64,000 nucleotides of DNA from Hymenopellis radicata (GCA_015501595.1 JADNRX010000010.1:186001-250000), one strand, 5' to 3'; counted from the first letter of the stretch, positions 1 through 12,204 are shown. Notes: generated from the sequence alone by a model not told the origin. Numbers and translations: made by a program.

Positions 1-129
1 TCAGAGATAATGCCGTGCGCCCTGCGCTGACCGAGTGGAAGAAGGCGAAACTCTGACACTGCAATATCAAATTGGCCCACTAAGCACAATTGCCGCACAA
101 GCCGAACCTGATTACAAAGCACAATGATT

Positions 130-568
130 CTATGTGGCGGCGGGATTTTGGCGGGATTGTTTCGGATTGGCCCCAATGGTGGATCGCAACGGGTTGTGGA
201 TCCTGGAGGATATAGGCAACTGCTCTGAGGGCCTCTCGACTCGTCCCGAACCTCGGCCGGCCATGTCTAGACCTGTATCTATTTTCGCACGCACCCGACG
301 TTCCGTGTATTCCTTTTCCACAGTCGTGTCGAGGACGTTTACACGCCATTGAAGCCAAGCAGGGGCAGCCCACATAATCCTTTCCTTGCACTCACGGCTC
401 AACAGTGGATAATATCCGACTGGCGTCAACTGATGACTACGACACATGTCCGTGTCAAACTTGTACTTACTCTTTGGAGATATCAGGCGTCCCGACGTCC
501 GTGGGCGCCCACATCTCAAACACACCGTCTATGCATGCTTTTGGATAGCTACTCTTGCTTTCGGCCAT
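130..568 (-). CDS. Small hypothetical protein, two exons
   Basis: I do not recognise this protein. An ATG at 568 opens a short exon (MAESKSSYPKAC...) that ends at a consensus donor GTAAGT. The reading frame can be joined, through an acceptor ending GTCGTAG, to a stop-free exon of about 100 codons that closes with TAG at 130. The predicted product is about 135 residues and rich in Arg and Glu in the middle, with no signal peptide, membrane segment or known motif. The support is the strong donor and the long open second exon; there is no homology evidence. It could be a chance open frame in an intergenic region. Confidence 0.35.
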
Positions 569-950
569 GTTAGAGCCATTATCAAGCAGCCCGCCACGAC
601 TCTCGGACACTCCGGCTAATAATAATAAACACACTGATATCGAGGCATACACCTGCTGATAGGACGTCGATTCGTCATTGTAAGATCCTATTATTGTACA
701 TGAACCAAACATAAACTAGCCAACAAACGAGTCCTCTTTGAAGCACGAAAAGTAGTTCGGCATGGTAGTGTGTACACATCGGCATCGACTTACTTACTGC
801 CTACCGCTCATCAGAAATCGTCAGAAAATCCCAGTGGAAAATCCGCCAAATTCTGTGCGCTGCCATAGCGGTAGTTGAACCAAAGCCGACGGATGTCAGC
901 ATCACTTTTAAAAAGTCAATTATTTTAAGACCACGCATCCAAAAACGAAC
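569..950. other. Intergenic stretch
   Basis: This lies between the small gene on the left and the 3' end of the flavin monooxygenase. It contains a short AAT-repeat tract near 620 and nothing else that I can interpret. Confidence 0.4.
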
Positions 951-2924
951 TCACTCAGGTGGCGTGTTGACTTGCTTTCCTCCATATTTCAGAGCCACAA
1001 GATTCAACCACCCAACAAAGAATCGGACATTTTCTACAGTCGCGTTGAGCCAGCATCCAAATAAAAGAGAAAATGATCAGAAGAACCTTGATACTTCAGC
1101 CCCACAATATTAAAGTGCTTCCCATACCCACCAGCCTCTTCCACCCTCTTCTCGTGCCACTCCCTCAACGTCTTCCTATCCGGGAGCTTAGCATGTCCCT
1201 GCCAAATCCTCGCCAGCGCCAGCGACGTATACTCAGAGTAAACAAATGTCTGTATACCCTGATTCGCGTTTATAAACCCTATCGTCGGCTCCTCGATGTA
1301 CAAGAAATCCAAGAACAAAGACCGAACATGCGTGCCGTCGGTGACTATCGCCTGTGGATCCCTGTCGTCTGGACCGAGAGAGCTGTTGTGGTATTGGCTG
1401 AGGTAAGGATAGGAATATCTGTATCCTGTGGCGAAGATGATGTGGTCGATGCCGGTGAGGACCGTTCCGTTGACTAGTTCAATTTTGCCGTCGGAAATAT
1501 CGTCGACTGAGCCAAAGGCCTTGATCTCCGGAACAACGGTCGTGTTGGCGGGGAGCCGTATCAGAGCAGGAGGTAATTGGGGTTACGACGTGTAGAGGGC
1601 TAATTCGGAAGGTAAATAGACGCCTTCACAAAGGGTTTATAGACTGACCCGAACGGATTGATATACTTTGTGAGCATACGTGTTTATGTCTCGAGCAACC
1701 TCGACAGCGCTGACCTGCAATGCTTATTGGGCTCCTGGGTTGACAAGGGGAAAAAAAGAACACACCGATGCGCCCACAACAAGAACGGTCTTATTCCGAA
1801 CGAAATCGGGATGCCTGTACTGGTTGGAATGTGTAATCCTATCAGGGAACTTGGCTGCCCAAGCCTCTAGTCCAGGGATACCAGGCACATTCGGCGCGTT
1901 GAATCTCCCACTCGCTACCACGATAGCGTCAAAATGCTAAGGTGTATGAATCAGAAAAAAGAATCCAGCAGACTATAAAGAACCACTAACCTCATTCCAC
2001 CACTCAGCCTTCGACGACGCCTCACCAGTTCGGGTGAGCTTCTTGAGCGTAAGCGTCCAGCCATGCTGGCTTCCGTCAGGTTTATAGTGTTTCTCGACCT
2101 TCTCAACTCGAGTATTGTAGGCAATCCTTGAGCTATTGTCGGAGGGATTGATTCCATGCCAAGACGCGAAGGAGCGAAGGTAGCGTTGAACGAGCTCGCG
2201 CGTGAGTTCTTGGGAGAGTCAGAAAGCAAAACTCGGAAGGAGGCAATCGACTTACGCCACGGGGTCCCTACAGGCCATGGAAATTCAGGAATCTAGAAAA
2301 AATGTCAGAGAAAGAGCAGACATTTGTGCCGTCAAGTCTGTTTACCTGTTGCACGAGCTAGTTTGAGGCGTCATCAGAAACTTGTTTTGAACAGTAGAAG
2401 CTCACATACAGAAGGTGATGTTGTCGTCAACGAATCCCAAAGTGGTCGTGGTCGTCTATGGTCGCGGAGACGCTTCAACACGGCCTCTTCACTCCCATCT
2501 TGATACACCTTCTGGAAGGGCACTTGGTCAGGCAAGGACGGCTCATAATCGGCCCATGCAGGATCCTTATTCGGGATGGGAGGTGCCCCAGCCGTCTCCT
2601 CCGAGTAATGCCAGTTCCCTCCCGGCGCATTGTCGCGCTCAAACACGCGAACGTCAAAGCCCGCTTGTGAAAGCTCTCTGTAGCTTATAAGGCCTCTGAA
2701 TAGACATATGCATTCTGATGAGGAAAAGGAATCGCATAAGTTCAAAGTAGGCCGACGTACCCCACACCAGCACCGATGATAGCGACTTTGTTAATCGGCC
2801 ATTTGAACTCGTGATGATCGTCGCCGTTATATCCGGGGAAGTGCTCAAACGAGAAAGGTGCTTGGGCGTCTTGAGCCAGGCCCACTGCTCCAAGAGCAAG
2901 CAGACAAAAGGTGGAAAGAAGCAT
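951..2924 (-). CDS. Flavin-containing monooxygenase with signal peptide
   Basis: This is a flavin-dependent monooxygenase, an enzyme class that oxidises a small organic substrate using FAD, NADPH and O2; the substrate cannot be read from sequence. The ATG at 2924 starts a hydrophobic leader (MLLSTFCLLALGAVGLAQ). It is followed about 30 residues later by the FAD-binding Rossmann motif KVAIIGAGVG and, after an intron, by a strand with FERDNAPGGNWHYSE, the FMO-type continuation with the GGNW signature. Downstream exons carry typical C-terminal FMO sequence (FLYIEEPTIGFINANQG). The last intron (GTTCTT...CTGTAG) leads to a final exon ending at TGA 951. The product is about 540 residues. The leader ahead of the Rossmann fold is unusual for cytosolic FMOs and suggests entry into the secretory pathway or membrane anchoring. 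The family is confident; the exact exons are less so. Confidence 0.82.
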
Positions 2925-3461
2925 CGGGTGCTGCAAGTTGAAGCGATTAGGGAGCCCGTATCATACTTATACAGAAGCATGTTCGCATTCATCAAGCAGT
3001 CGAATTAGCGCATTATCGGCGGAAGATGGCGTCAACGCAGGATCAGTGGCAAGTTTGGGACATAGACCGAGTCTCGGTCAGCCTCAGTTTTGAAGCATGG
3101 CTTAGTGTACAGTATGTCCTGTTGTCTGCAGGGCGTCGTCGCGGAAGGAGAAGCTGAGCGGAAGGTCGCAAAGAAATTCATGCCGACTTGCCGAAATTTT
3201 GCCTCAAGCTTGACATTGATTGCTCATCGCACGTGACGTGTTGATTCTACATACGAGCCATACAGCTTACAGAGTCAAGAAGAGAACAGTAGAGATAAGG
3301 CTACAATAAGTATACAGTATGTATTGATACAGTGGTCGGTTCGGAGGGTATATGTATCGCGATGGTAGGTTTGCATGTAAAAAGACTGGACGAAAAACGG
3401 TATCCAGATCTAACAAAAGACAATCAACAACTGAGGAGACGGAAAGGAAGAACAAGCATAC
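2925..3461. other. Intergenic stretch upstream of the flavin monooxygenase
   Basis: This is the promoter side of the minus-strand flavin monooxygenase. A TATA-like TATAAGTA (minus strand, near 2966-2975) lies about 45 bases before its ATG. The right part is probably the 3' untranslated region of the next minus-strand gene. I see no gene here. Confidence 0.4.
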
Positions 3462-4319
3462 CTAAGCTCTGCGAGAAAAGAACGCGCGAAAACCGGATTT
3501 CTTTTGGACGGGGATGGGAGCAGACGGGGGAGGACCAACGGGCACAAACGACGCGTCGATAAACTCCTGGCGGCCAAGGTTCAACGGCGCAGGCCGCTTC
3601 TTCTCCTTGGAGCTCTGCTTCTCCTTGCGCGACTTCTGCTTCGGGACGAGAGACTGGTACTCCATCTGCTCCTGCTGGTCCCACCAGACACCGCCCTTGC
3701 CGTCGGAAACAGCGCCGTGCTCAATGGCGCGCGCAACATGCGCGTCGAGCTTTCCACCCGAAGTGTATTGGAGCAGGAGGAGCTCGTTCATCAGGGAGGG
3801 CGGGAGCTGCTGCTGTTGCCTCTTGGAGGACTTGGACTTGGCGGGAACAAAATTGGAGTGCGACATGCTCTTTGACCGTGTTCGAGTACGAGGGAGGACG
3901 CCTGCGAGCGGATTGCGATGTCTGGAGCCATGGGACGGCGAGGAGGGGGTTATATCCAGGGAAGCCTTATTGTCTTTTCGGGTGACACATGGATCGTTAT
4001 TGTCTTTGCTGCAATTATTGTTTTCGGAAGAATTAGTCGGAGGAGTAGAGTAGTGGTTATTGTCGTTATTGTCTCGCAGATAGTGGGGCGTGGAGGGGGT
4101 CGTGGGCAGGTGCAAATTGAAAGTGTACCCGAGCGCTGTCAGATCAAACTGATGCGCTGATGACGGCGTGTAAACAGACTTGCTGGTCATAGGCGTCGCT
4201 GGCGACAGTGGGGCAGGCGAGCCGGGCTGTACAGCAGCCGCCCATGTCTGGATCGAGGCGGTGAACGTGGCAGAGCGTGTGCGGGACATTATGCGTGTAG
4301 GAGAAAAAAGTCTGTTCAT
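3462..4319 (-). CDS. Hypothetical Ser/Asn-rich protein (285 aa)
   Basis: I do not recognise this protein. It is a single uninterrupted 285-codon frame. The N-terminal half is low complexity (Ser, Thr, Pro, then a run rich in Asn and Asp). The C-terminal half is more protein-like: a segment around residues 175-225 containing LMNELLLLQYTSGGKLDAH and GKGGVWWDQQEQMEYQSLV, then a Lys-rich stretch, and a basic tail ending FFSRRA. There is no signal peptide and no membrane span. A second in-frame ATG at 4289 (MSRTRSATF) is an alternative start. The conserved-looking part suggests a real gene rather than a chance frame. The function is unknown. Confidence 0.68.
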   Translation of the reverse strand: MNRLFSPTRIMSRTRSATFTASIQTWAAAVQPGSPAPLSPATPMTSKSVYTPSSAHQFDLTALGYTFNLHLPTTPSTPHYLRDNNDNNHYSTPPTNSSENNNCSKDNNDPCVTRKDNKASLDITPSSPSHGSRHRNPLAGVLPRTRTRSKSMSHSNFVPAKSKSSKRQQQQLPPSLMNELLLLQYTSGGKLDAHVARAIEHGAVSDGKGGVWWDQQEQMEYQSLVPKQKSRKEKQSSKEKKRPAPLNLGRQEFIDASFVPVGPPPSAPIPVQKKSGFRAFFSRRA

Positions 4320-4832
4320 CGTCAGTTTCTGTCATCGTCGTTGGCGACGATGCACCCACCGTTAAAGAAGCAATTAATAGAAGAGACGGGAGACTAGCTC
4401 GATGAGCAGCCACCTCAAGTCCGCCATTATCTTATAGTTTTTTGGACAATAGGCTCAGGATGCATGGCATGCAAACAGACCACGTCCGTCGGGACAATGG
4501 TTCTGTTTGTACAATACCCTCACTCTGGTCTGCTCTTTAGTCTTGCTCTACCGTTGCTCTGCGTCCCTCGCGACGTCTGCCTGCAAGAACAATTCGCGCT
4601 ATATGCTCAATTATGTCGTTTGGCCAACGTTTGGCAGACTACCCGCCTTCTTTTCAGTTACGAAACTCCTTCAATTGTCCTTACATTGTGCTTCGGGACC
4701 TGCAAAGACAAAAGAACCACAACTGGCAGATGACTTCGGCCGAGGCTTCCAATGCCTGGGAGGAGAAGAATTGTAATAAACACGTTCGTGTATCAGCCGT
4801 CTATGTAGTTGCTAGAAACAAAAAGCTATCGA
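4320..4832. other. Intergenic stretch
   Basis: This lies between the unknown 285-residue gene (its promoter side) and the 3' end of the cystathionine beta-synthase gene. Short open frames exist on both strands, but none has splice or motif support. Confidence 0.4.
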
Positions 4833-6349
4833 TTACTTCGATTGCATGACCTTCGCAATCGTATCCGCCAGTGGCGATGGCTCCCGCTCCAAAGCCAACT
4901 TTATGAACCAAGCTTTGCTCATGTAGTTGCGGATCCTGTTTTTTTTTTCATTAGCATATGCCGAAGCTCAACAACATTGACCTACCCATCAGGGAGTAAA
5001 ACGACAACATTGGCAGCATTGTCCGCAGCGATCTTCTTACCCTTCTCGCTCTCTTTCAACCATCGAATAGCACCAGAAAGAGAACTACCACTGCTTCCAC
5101 CAACGAGAAGGCCTTCCGTCTTCATCAAAACTTGAACAGCAGCAAAGGACTCTTCATCCGAGGTCTTTATCCATTCGTCCACGTCCTTGACGTCTCTAGA
5201 AAGGACCTGAGGGATAAAGTCGTAGCCAATGCCTTCCACGACATATTGAGATCCGCTGCCTTCGACGTTGAGGCTGTCAGGGACCGCCAGGATGCTTCCT
5301 ATCTGCAAGGATTGTCAATATAAAGCTGCATACATCTGCAGTTGACTGACTGGATCAGTGGCAACAACAATGCAATCTTTGTTGTGCGTTTTCTTGAGAG
5401 CACGAGATGTCCCAGTGACCGTCCCACCAGTTCCAGCTCCGGCAACAAACACGTCGACCTTTTCAGAAGAAGGATGAGACGACGTCGAAGGAGTGGAAAC
5501 CACGGCCTCGATGATCTCAGGTCCAGTTGTGAGCTCATGCGCCAAAGGATTATTGACCTATAACGACATCATACACGTTGAGAAAACGGAGAACTGAGAG
5601 CACAAGGACGCGTACATTGCGATATTGATCGAGAATGATTCCGTGCGGAATGGCCTTTTGTAACTTGAGAGCCACACCTAGAGATCGTTAAGGAATTCAG
5701 CCACGAGACGCTGGGACTTAAGCAGACGAAGGCTACCTATATGGCTCTCGGGAGAATCCCAGGCGGCCTCGGTTGGGGTTCGGACGACCTCAGCTCCCAG
5801 AGCGCGTAAGGATGCTTCCTTCTCCTGCAGGAGACGCGTCAGTCAAGTACAAACACAGAGATGAATGTGAGACATACGAGAGACATTTTGTTGGGCAAGG
5901 TTATAATAACCGAATAACCCTTATCTGTAGTATTCAGTGCCTGTTCAGCCTCAGGCCAAAGCGACCGTTTACCTTGATGGCGCACGCCATTGCCAGTCCG
6001 ATGCCTAAGCACTCGAGATTAGCTTGGATCGGTCAACGATGTCCATTGACACCCACCCGTGTTGCCAGACGTCGGCTCAATCACGACGCTCTTTCCGGGA
6101 ATAAGTTTGCCCTCCTTCTCAGCGGCCTCGACCATAGCCTTTGCGATTCGGTCCTTGACCGAGCCGCCTGCGGACATGTACTCGACCTTGCCCACTAGAA
6201 AACCCTATTAGACGGCGGGTACGACTTGCCGGCGGCGGCAGCTCACAGAGGTTGCATTTAAGGTCATAATGCTTCGCCACCCTGTCCAGGCGGATGAGGG
6301 GCGTGTTGCCAACAGCGTCGAGCGCAGAGTTGAGTATCTGAGGAGACAT
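4833..6349 (-). CDS. CYS4: Cystathionine beta-synthase, catalytic core only
   Basis: This PLP enzyme condenses serine and homocysteine to cystathionine (transsulfuration, cytosol). ATG at 6349 gives [20 protein letters not shown], the usual fold-type II start. SAGGSVKDR follows, with the PLP-binding lysine in SVKD at about residue 47, then [21 protein letters not shown] and the phosphate-binding loop [21 protein letters not shown] and [12 protein letters not shown] are CBS-type rather than plain cysteine-synthase-type. The last exon, RNYMSKAWF...IAKVMQSK, stops at 4833. The predicted length is about 365 residues in about nine exons. There is no N-terminal haem region, as in fungi. The C-terminal pair of regulatory CBS (Bateman) domains present in yeast Cys4 is absent: the frame stops right after the linker. 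O-acetylserine sulfhydrylase is a less likely alternative. Confidence 0.88.
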
Positions 6350-7021
6350 GGTGGTAAGAGCCAAGGAGTTGTGATGCTGTCCCAAGATCCATCCGCCTTC
6401 ATTAAATATGCGTTCACATGCGACGTGATCGCGGTTTACATCCGTGGTTCCTTTGCTCGCGACGGAGGCGGTGGTGGCGACGGACAGTTGGAATGGTCGT
6501 TTATCGCTTCCTCGGCCTGTATTCTGCACCGCGCCAACACCGCACTGGCTGGAATATAGGCGTTCATAGACATGCTCGGTCCCCTGATGCTCGGATCATC
6601 AGTGAGCTCACCCTATATCGCGTCATCCTGAAAGAAAATCGCGTCGGAAATCCTTCGCCAGCGTCACAGTGTGGCAAGCCGCAAAAGCGTACGAGGATAG
6701 AAAAGTGTGAGGTTTTCGAGTTAGTACAGAATACATTGCCCACAGTCGCACTGAAGTGGCAAACTCAATGTTACAATATATATATAAGTAGAAGATATAT
6801 CAAAGGAGCGAGGAATTAGCAGACCACCAATACGTGAGAACAGCAGATGTACGTAGAGTGACGATGAGAAAACAAGAGAACGACGTGTCAGTGATGAGCA
6901 AACAGCTTACAGAGATAAAGAAACGATAAACGAGAGTGACCAGAGAGAATAAACATATGTAAATCCGGAGAAAAGGTAAAAGATGGGAAGTAAAATCAAG
7001 CCCAGGGGCATTCTACAACGC
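6350..7021. other. Intergenic stretch
   Basis: This is the promoter side of the cystathionine beta-synthase gene and the 3' side of the Far1-like gene, both on the minus strand. It contains an alternating TA tract around 6775-6790. I see no gene here. Confidence 0.4.
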
Positions 7022-10000
7022 TCACTCGCGCGCCACCCAGTCTGTGCTTCGTGAAACAAGTTCAATGGAGTTGTCAATCGTCCAGAACAACCGCTCAGTG
7101 GCACTCCGGCCGCTCCAGCTCTTCTGATCCCGAAGAATCATGGCCTGTAATATTGCGTCAGGAAGAATGATTCGATAACGAGATACGTCAACTTACCTGT
7201 TGCGCACCGAAATTGCGTTGATCGTGGGCGAACAAGTCAACATTTTCGTCCAATGCCTCAGTCAATATCTGCAAGTCCTGGAGGATGGATTGCATTGCCC
7301 GTACGGCGCCAAGAGTCAAGATCTCCTTCCTGTTCCGCACAGTGCCGCCGTGGTTACTGGGCGGAGGCAGAGATCGCGAAATCGTCTGCAGAACGGTATG
7401 TAATATCCTCTTCGTCTCGCTCAGAATCTTCTGGGCCTGTGGGAAGTTTCGCCTAGAAACAAGGACCAGGGCGCGCGTAATCATGTCGCTCGCCAACAGT
7501 TCCATCCTCCTCCTCACAATGACTGGGTCCGAGACAGTGGATGGTGGTCGAGGGTTGTTGCTCGAAGGCGGGAGAAGTGTAACGGTGAGTAAGACGGGGT
7601 GCGCCAATCTCGTCACCGTCTTCGAAGCATTTGGATCGAAGAAGGAGCCGTCGACCTCGACGACGGGAACCTCATCTATCATGCGGTCCATCATCCCATC
7701 CGCAAAGTCCGCCCCCTCATCAATGGCGAGAGAATCCAAGCCCATGCTTTGTACGAATTCCTGTGTTGCATCCAGACCCTTCATATTTCTGTTGCCACGC
7801 ATCGATCCATTAGCGCGCGCTGCTAGCTTCTGGTGCATATCCGTGTTGTCGAGTTCCAATTCGATCAACATCTCCTTCCTTTCGCCGTACCTCAATTCCC
7901 CAACGTCAACATCGACGTTCTGCCCATCACTAGCCAATATAGACGACGGCCCTCCACTGACTTTCCGAATCCTAAAGCGGTTCCCGTCTACAATCTTCAT
8001 GTGAAGTTTCATGTTCAGAAGTCCAATGGACATCATTCCACCGACACATCCCGCGATACAGTCTCGGAGGTCATACCAGTCTTTGACAAAGGTATACGTC
8101 CCACTGGTGTGATTGGACATTAACCATAGCGATGCCGGGTCATGCGAACGTCCATAACCAAATGAATGTATAGGGACATTCGCCGCTTCAGCACGAGCTA
8201 AGACCAGATCCATCTGCGCGCGGCGGGTGCTGTCGGAAGCATCGCTGATAAGTATCATGCCAGATACTGGATTTCGAGCTTTACGTTGCAGGACAACGTC
8301 AAGGCCTAAATTAAAAACTCCATCAGAGCGGCTCACCCATGTACCAGGTAATATAACTGACCATGATTAACGGCTGTAACCACATCCGTCTTCTCATCTT
8401 TACTGGTTCTTATTAAAAACTCGTCCTGCTGCTCATCTTGGTTCCTGCCGAACGACAACCCGTCGATGAACTTCTCCAATCTCCCTTTGCTGTGGGCCTT
8501 GCTGACGCTGAGGAATGGCGTCTTCCGAACCTTGCCACCTACGCCCACTTCAAACGTGACGAGACTGAGCCTATCTCTCTGCCCCATCGATCCCAAAATG
8601 AAGTCTAGGGTTGTCTTGATTACCCGAATTTTCAGCTGGGCGGTACTAGGAGCCGCATTTGGAGGGGGGACGGAAATGACAAGGATGAGGTCGATTGAAG
8701 GATGAGGAAGAGGACTCAGGGAGTTGGAAGGCCCAGATGACATGTACGGGTTGACAAGTCCAGTCGGAGAATCGTACGTGTCCTGTTCGTCGTCCTCTCC
8801 AAGTGGTGATAACTTGTTGCTATGTATATTGGAACGTTGCTGTTGGTGATACGATCCATGAGACGTCGAGGAAGACATTGTCGACCGCGATGATGTACCA
8901 ATCAGTAAGCTGTCTGTGGTACTCACAGTTGTCGACGTGCTTCCACTAAGCATCCGCATCGCCTTGGAATTACCGCCAAACTCTTCCATGACCAAATTAC
9001 CACCTTGCTCTTGTCGCGACTGCTCTTGGACCTGTTGGGGAATCACGGGGTTCTGGGACTGGAACATGTTCACGAGCGCTTGGATTGTATTTTTCCACGC
9101 TTCCAGAGATGTGCGCTCCTTGTAAATGAGGATGAATGATGCAAGTTCGTCCTCCATGTCGATGGTAAGGGACATTTCCCCGGCTGCAGACGAGGCGGTA
9201 ACATGCTTAATATGCCGTACATAGATACGACCTTTTAGACGCAAGACACCCTTACTTTGGGTGCTAACGGTGGAGCCGGTGTCGGTTAAACCGGACGCGT
9301 TGGAGAGGAATCTGCCAATAGAGCGCTTCTTCTCCTCCACGACGCAAATGAGAGCTTCACGGAAAAGGTACACATAGAACTCCCTGACGAGACTGTCGCG
9401 ACGGACCGACAAGAGATCGTACATTTGAAGGGGGCCGAGATCTGATAGAGGATGGCCCTTCCAGTCGATGATTCGATTCCGCAGGTCTTCGGTTATAGCA
9501 GAGAACGGCGAGTCCTCTTCATGCATGATAATGCCAGGGTATTCGACAGCAGTAGGAGAATCCTGGAGAACGGAGTTGTGATTATTTTGGTACATGTCCG
9601 GACTCTGTTGCCTCGGTTGTTGGTGAAGACTCCGAGGGGGTTGCGGAGACGAGTGACCCGAGGTGGCGGTTTCTTGGCGGGAGTGAGGGTTTGAGCGTGC
9701 GCTGTAATTGTCCTGCACGACAGGGCCAGGTGTAGAACCGGCGGGACGCTTCCCGGGCAACTCGATGACAACAATGCACGTCAATGGCTGGGTAACATCT
9801 TGAGTGCGCGTAAGGGAAGAAAATTCCGGTCGGACTTGGATGGACGGGGCAACGATGTACTGGGAATGCTCGGAGGCCGGGTTGGAACGAATAGATCCCG
9901 TATGTTCGAGGGGGTCGTCATCGTTGGGGTCATATGGGTTGGACTGCAGGCGTTTGCGAGCAGTCGGGGTATCTCTACCTGGGTAAAGTGCCTGCTGGTT

Positions 10001-10681
10001 GCGGTCGCCCATACCCGTCAGCGCCGCCAATTCTGGATAGTAGTGAGTAGATAGCGTGCAGTGGATAGGACCTAGTACGAACTGTTGGATTTTCCGCCAT
10101 CACCGTCTCCTACTTTCATCGGCCGTCTGCAGACACCACAAACGCCGAGATTTGACTTGCGGGGAACTGCCGATCGCGCCTGGCTCGGTGGTGGGCCATA
10201 CACGGCTGTGAAACACGCCTGAATGAGCTGTGAGCGAGCGAAAAGCAAAAAGATAAGAAGAACCACGGACTTCATGAAGAGCATGGCCACATTCGGGTAC
10301 AATATGGGGCTTTTCGCCAGGCAATCTGAAGCTGAAGCTGAGAGGCTCCAGACATACAGGACAATCCTCCTCGACGTCGGAATCGTGGCTGGAGACGACG
10401 GGCAATGGGGCAAGATGCATAGCAGAAAATGGGTGAGAAACAAGGGTATCCGTCGTTGAACTGGCGGTGTCTGTAGACAGGACGGATGGCGCCCTGTGGC
10501 GGGAGCGGAAAAGCGAATTGAAAGACCGGATGCTGGAGGGTTTGGGAGAAGGGGGAATAGGAGGAGATGGAGCCTTGCGCGGAGAGACAAAAGTTGGAGA
10601 TGGAAAGGGTTGAAGTCCGAACTGAGTTCTGTGATGGCCTGTCTGATTCTGGTCCCGCCCTCCAAATGTACCGCGCTTCAT
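7022..10681 (-). CDS. FAR1: Far1/Ste5-type scaffold: RING-H2, PH and vWA domains
   Basis: This is predicted to be a pheromone-pathway scaffold. The Far1/Ste5 lineage is known for RING-H2, PH and vWA domains that bind G-beta, membrane/Cdc24 and the MAPK module. The RING near residues 100-165 reads DCPVCLEPL, then ECGHALHEACF (after an intron ending CATTCAG), then GVCGVCRRPM, which gives the complete C-x2-C, C-x-H-x2-H-x2-C, C-x2-C pattern. A PH-like region follows (YLFREALICVVEEKK; LRLKGRIYVRHIKHV; LEAWKNTIQALVNMF). After a Ser-rich linker comes a vWA fold (PSIDLILVISVPPP, RDRLSLVTFEV, VSGMILISDASD, PIHSFGYGRSHDPASLW). The MIDAS motif DxSxS is missing (ISVPPP instead). The last exon ends WVARE at TGA 7022. 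The product is about 1,180 residues. I chose the ATG at 10681; an in-frame ATG at 10804 is possible. Confidence 0.75.
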
Positions 10682-12204
10682 AGGGAGCTCAACGCTGGGC
10701 CGCCGTACTGCTCGTCGTGTTCGCCAGCGATGCAGGGAAAAGCAGTAGTCACGGTTGAAAATGAATTCTTTTGTCTCGTTGCGTCTAATTGCCTTAGCTA
10801 CCACGCGCCCTGTCTCTGATGATCCGACACTTTACACCTCCTGCCATTCTGCCTCCACTTTGACCGCTATTACGCAGTATCCTTGTACGTTTCTTGCTTT
10901 CGTACTGTGCTATTTACGCTTGACGCTGTCGCTCTCTGTCGCTTCTGGGGCGTTCTATTTCAAAATCTCGATTTGTCTCACAAAATTTCCAAAAAGGAAC
11001 CTAAATCCAGACTGTTTTCTTACGACCATCAGGGACACAGGAGCCCTGCGAAAGCCTTTCGCACACCGTTTCAACTCAATGCTGATGGATGGCATATTCC
11101 GATCCACATTCTTCTCGACGTTGCTCTCCTCATCTCCAACCAGTTATATGCCGCTACAGGCCGCTCGCTACCTTGAGCCGGTCCCGGTTTCACAGCGCAG
11201 CTGTACATGTCAAAACTGATACCTCGACGCCACCTCCTCAGTTTCCATCATGTTAATCTGTCAATCCAATGGTTGCATCACGTTCATATTCTTTCTTCAT
11301 GTCGTCCGTATTCTCGGCTCTCTCCTCCGTCGGAATGGCCCGCCCATCTCATATTGTTCCAATGTCGCTGCCAGATTCTCGTCTTTGTACGCGTGGACGC
11401 TGCACATGTGAACTTGTCATCAGAGGTCCTATCAGAACTACATGTCGAGAATGTTTCTCAAGCTAAGTAGAATGATCTTAAATTTCCTTGAAAGCATGAA
11501 GGTATGACCGCAGCGGCGCGGAAATCATGAAAGTCCGCCTGTTCCGACAGTGTTCGTAAGTACGCTCTTACCGCCGTCAAATATCCCTCAATATATCCAA
11601 AAGCAGAACTTGGAACTCTGTCTACTTATCGCAGCTGTTGGGGCCCAAATCTTGAGGCAGAGTGGAAGCGCTTGGAAGAAAGTGAACGGCTTCGGCGGAA
11701 AGAAGGAGGGGCCAAGCTTATTTTCGTCGACTGTACGGTATGTACATTTTTAAAGTCTGCCATCCTCATCAATTATCAAATCTGCGACTCCAGTCGTTAT
11801 AAAGACCTGCGTGAAGAGGCAAGCTTGACTATCTCATACTCACTCGACTGACTCCATCCCTTGGCTGAGGCTCGTAGTTTCAGAGCTTCACCTTGCACTG
11901 AAATCAAGCCGGACGGCAAATGGCAGGCCCAGACCGATCACTGCCATCGGAACATGCACGTGGCAGTTGATTTTGTTCTTTACTTTGACAGAGATTGCTT
12001 GAGAGTGACGACAAACGGTAAGCTGAACGCGTTTGCCTTCGAGAAACAGAACAAAGTACTCAGAGTGGATAAGCAGTCGTTTGCATCGAGTTTGGTCCAT
12101 CTGCCTCGTGGTGATATTACTTTTGGTCGACTCCAGCCTCGAGGCCATCTTACAATCGACCCCCGCCGCCTGAGGATTCCTGTTCTCCTCCTCCCTCCGT
12201 GGAT
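10682..12204. other. Divergent intergenic region
   Basis: This 1.5 kb region separates the Far1-like gene (minus) from a proline-rich gene (plus) and so probably holds both promoters. A TATA-like TTATAAAG lies on the plus strand at 11797-11804. Just before 12205 a stop-free stretch in the frame of the next gene encodes a proline-rich sequence (NRPPPPEDSCSPPPSVD), so an unrecognised upstream exon for that gene is possible. I see no other gene. Confidence 0.4.
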
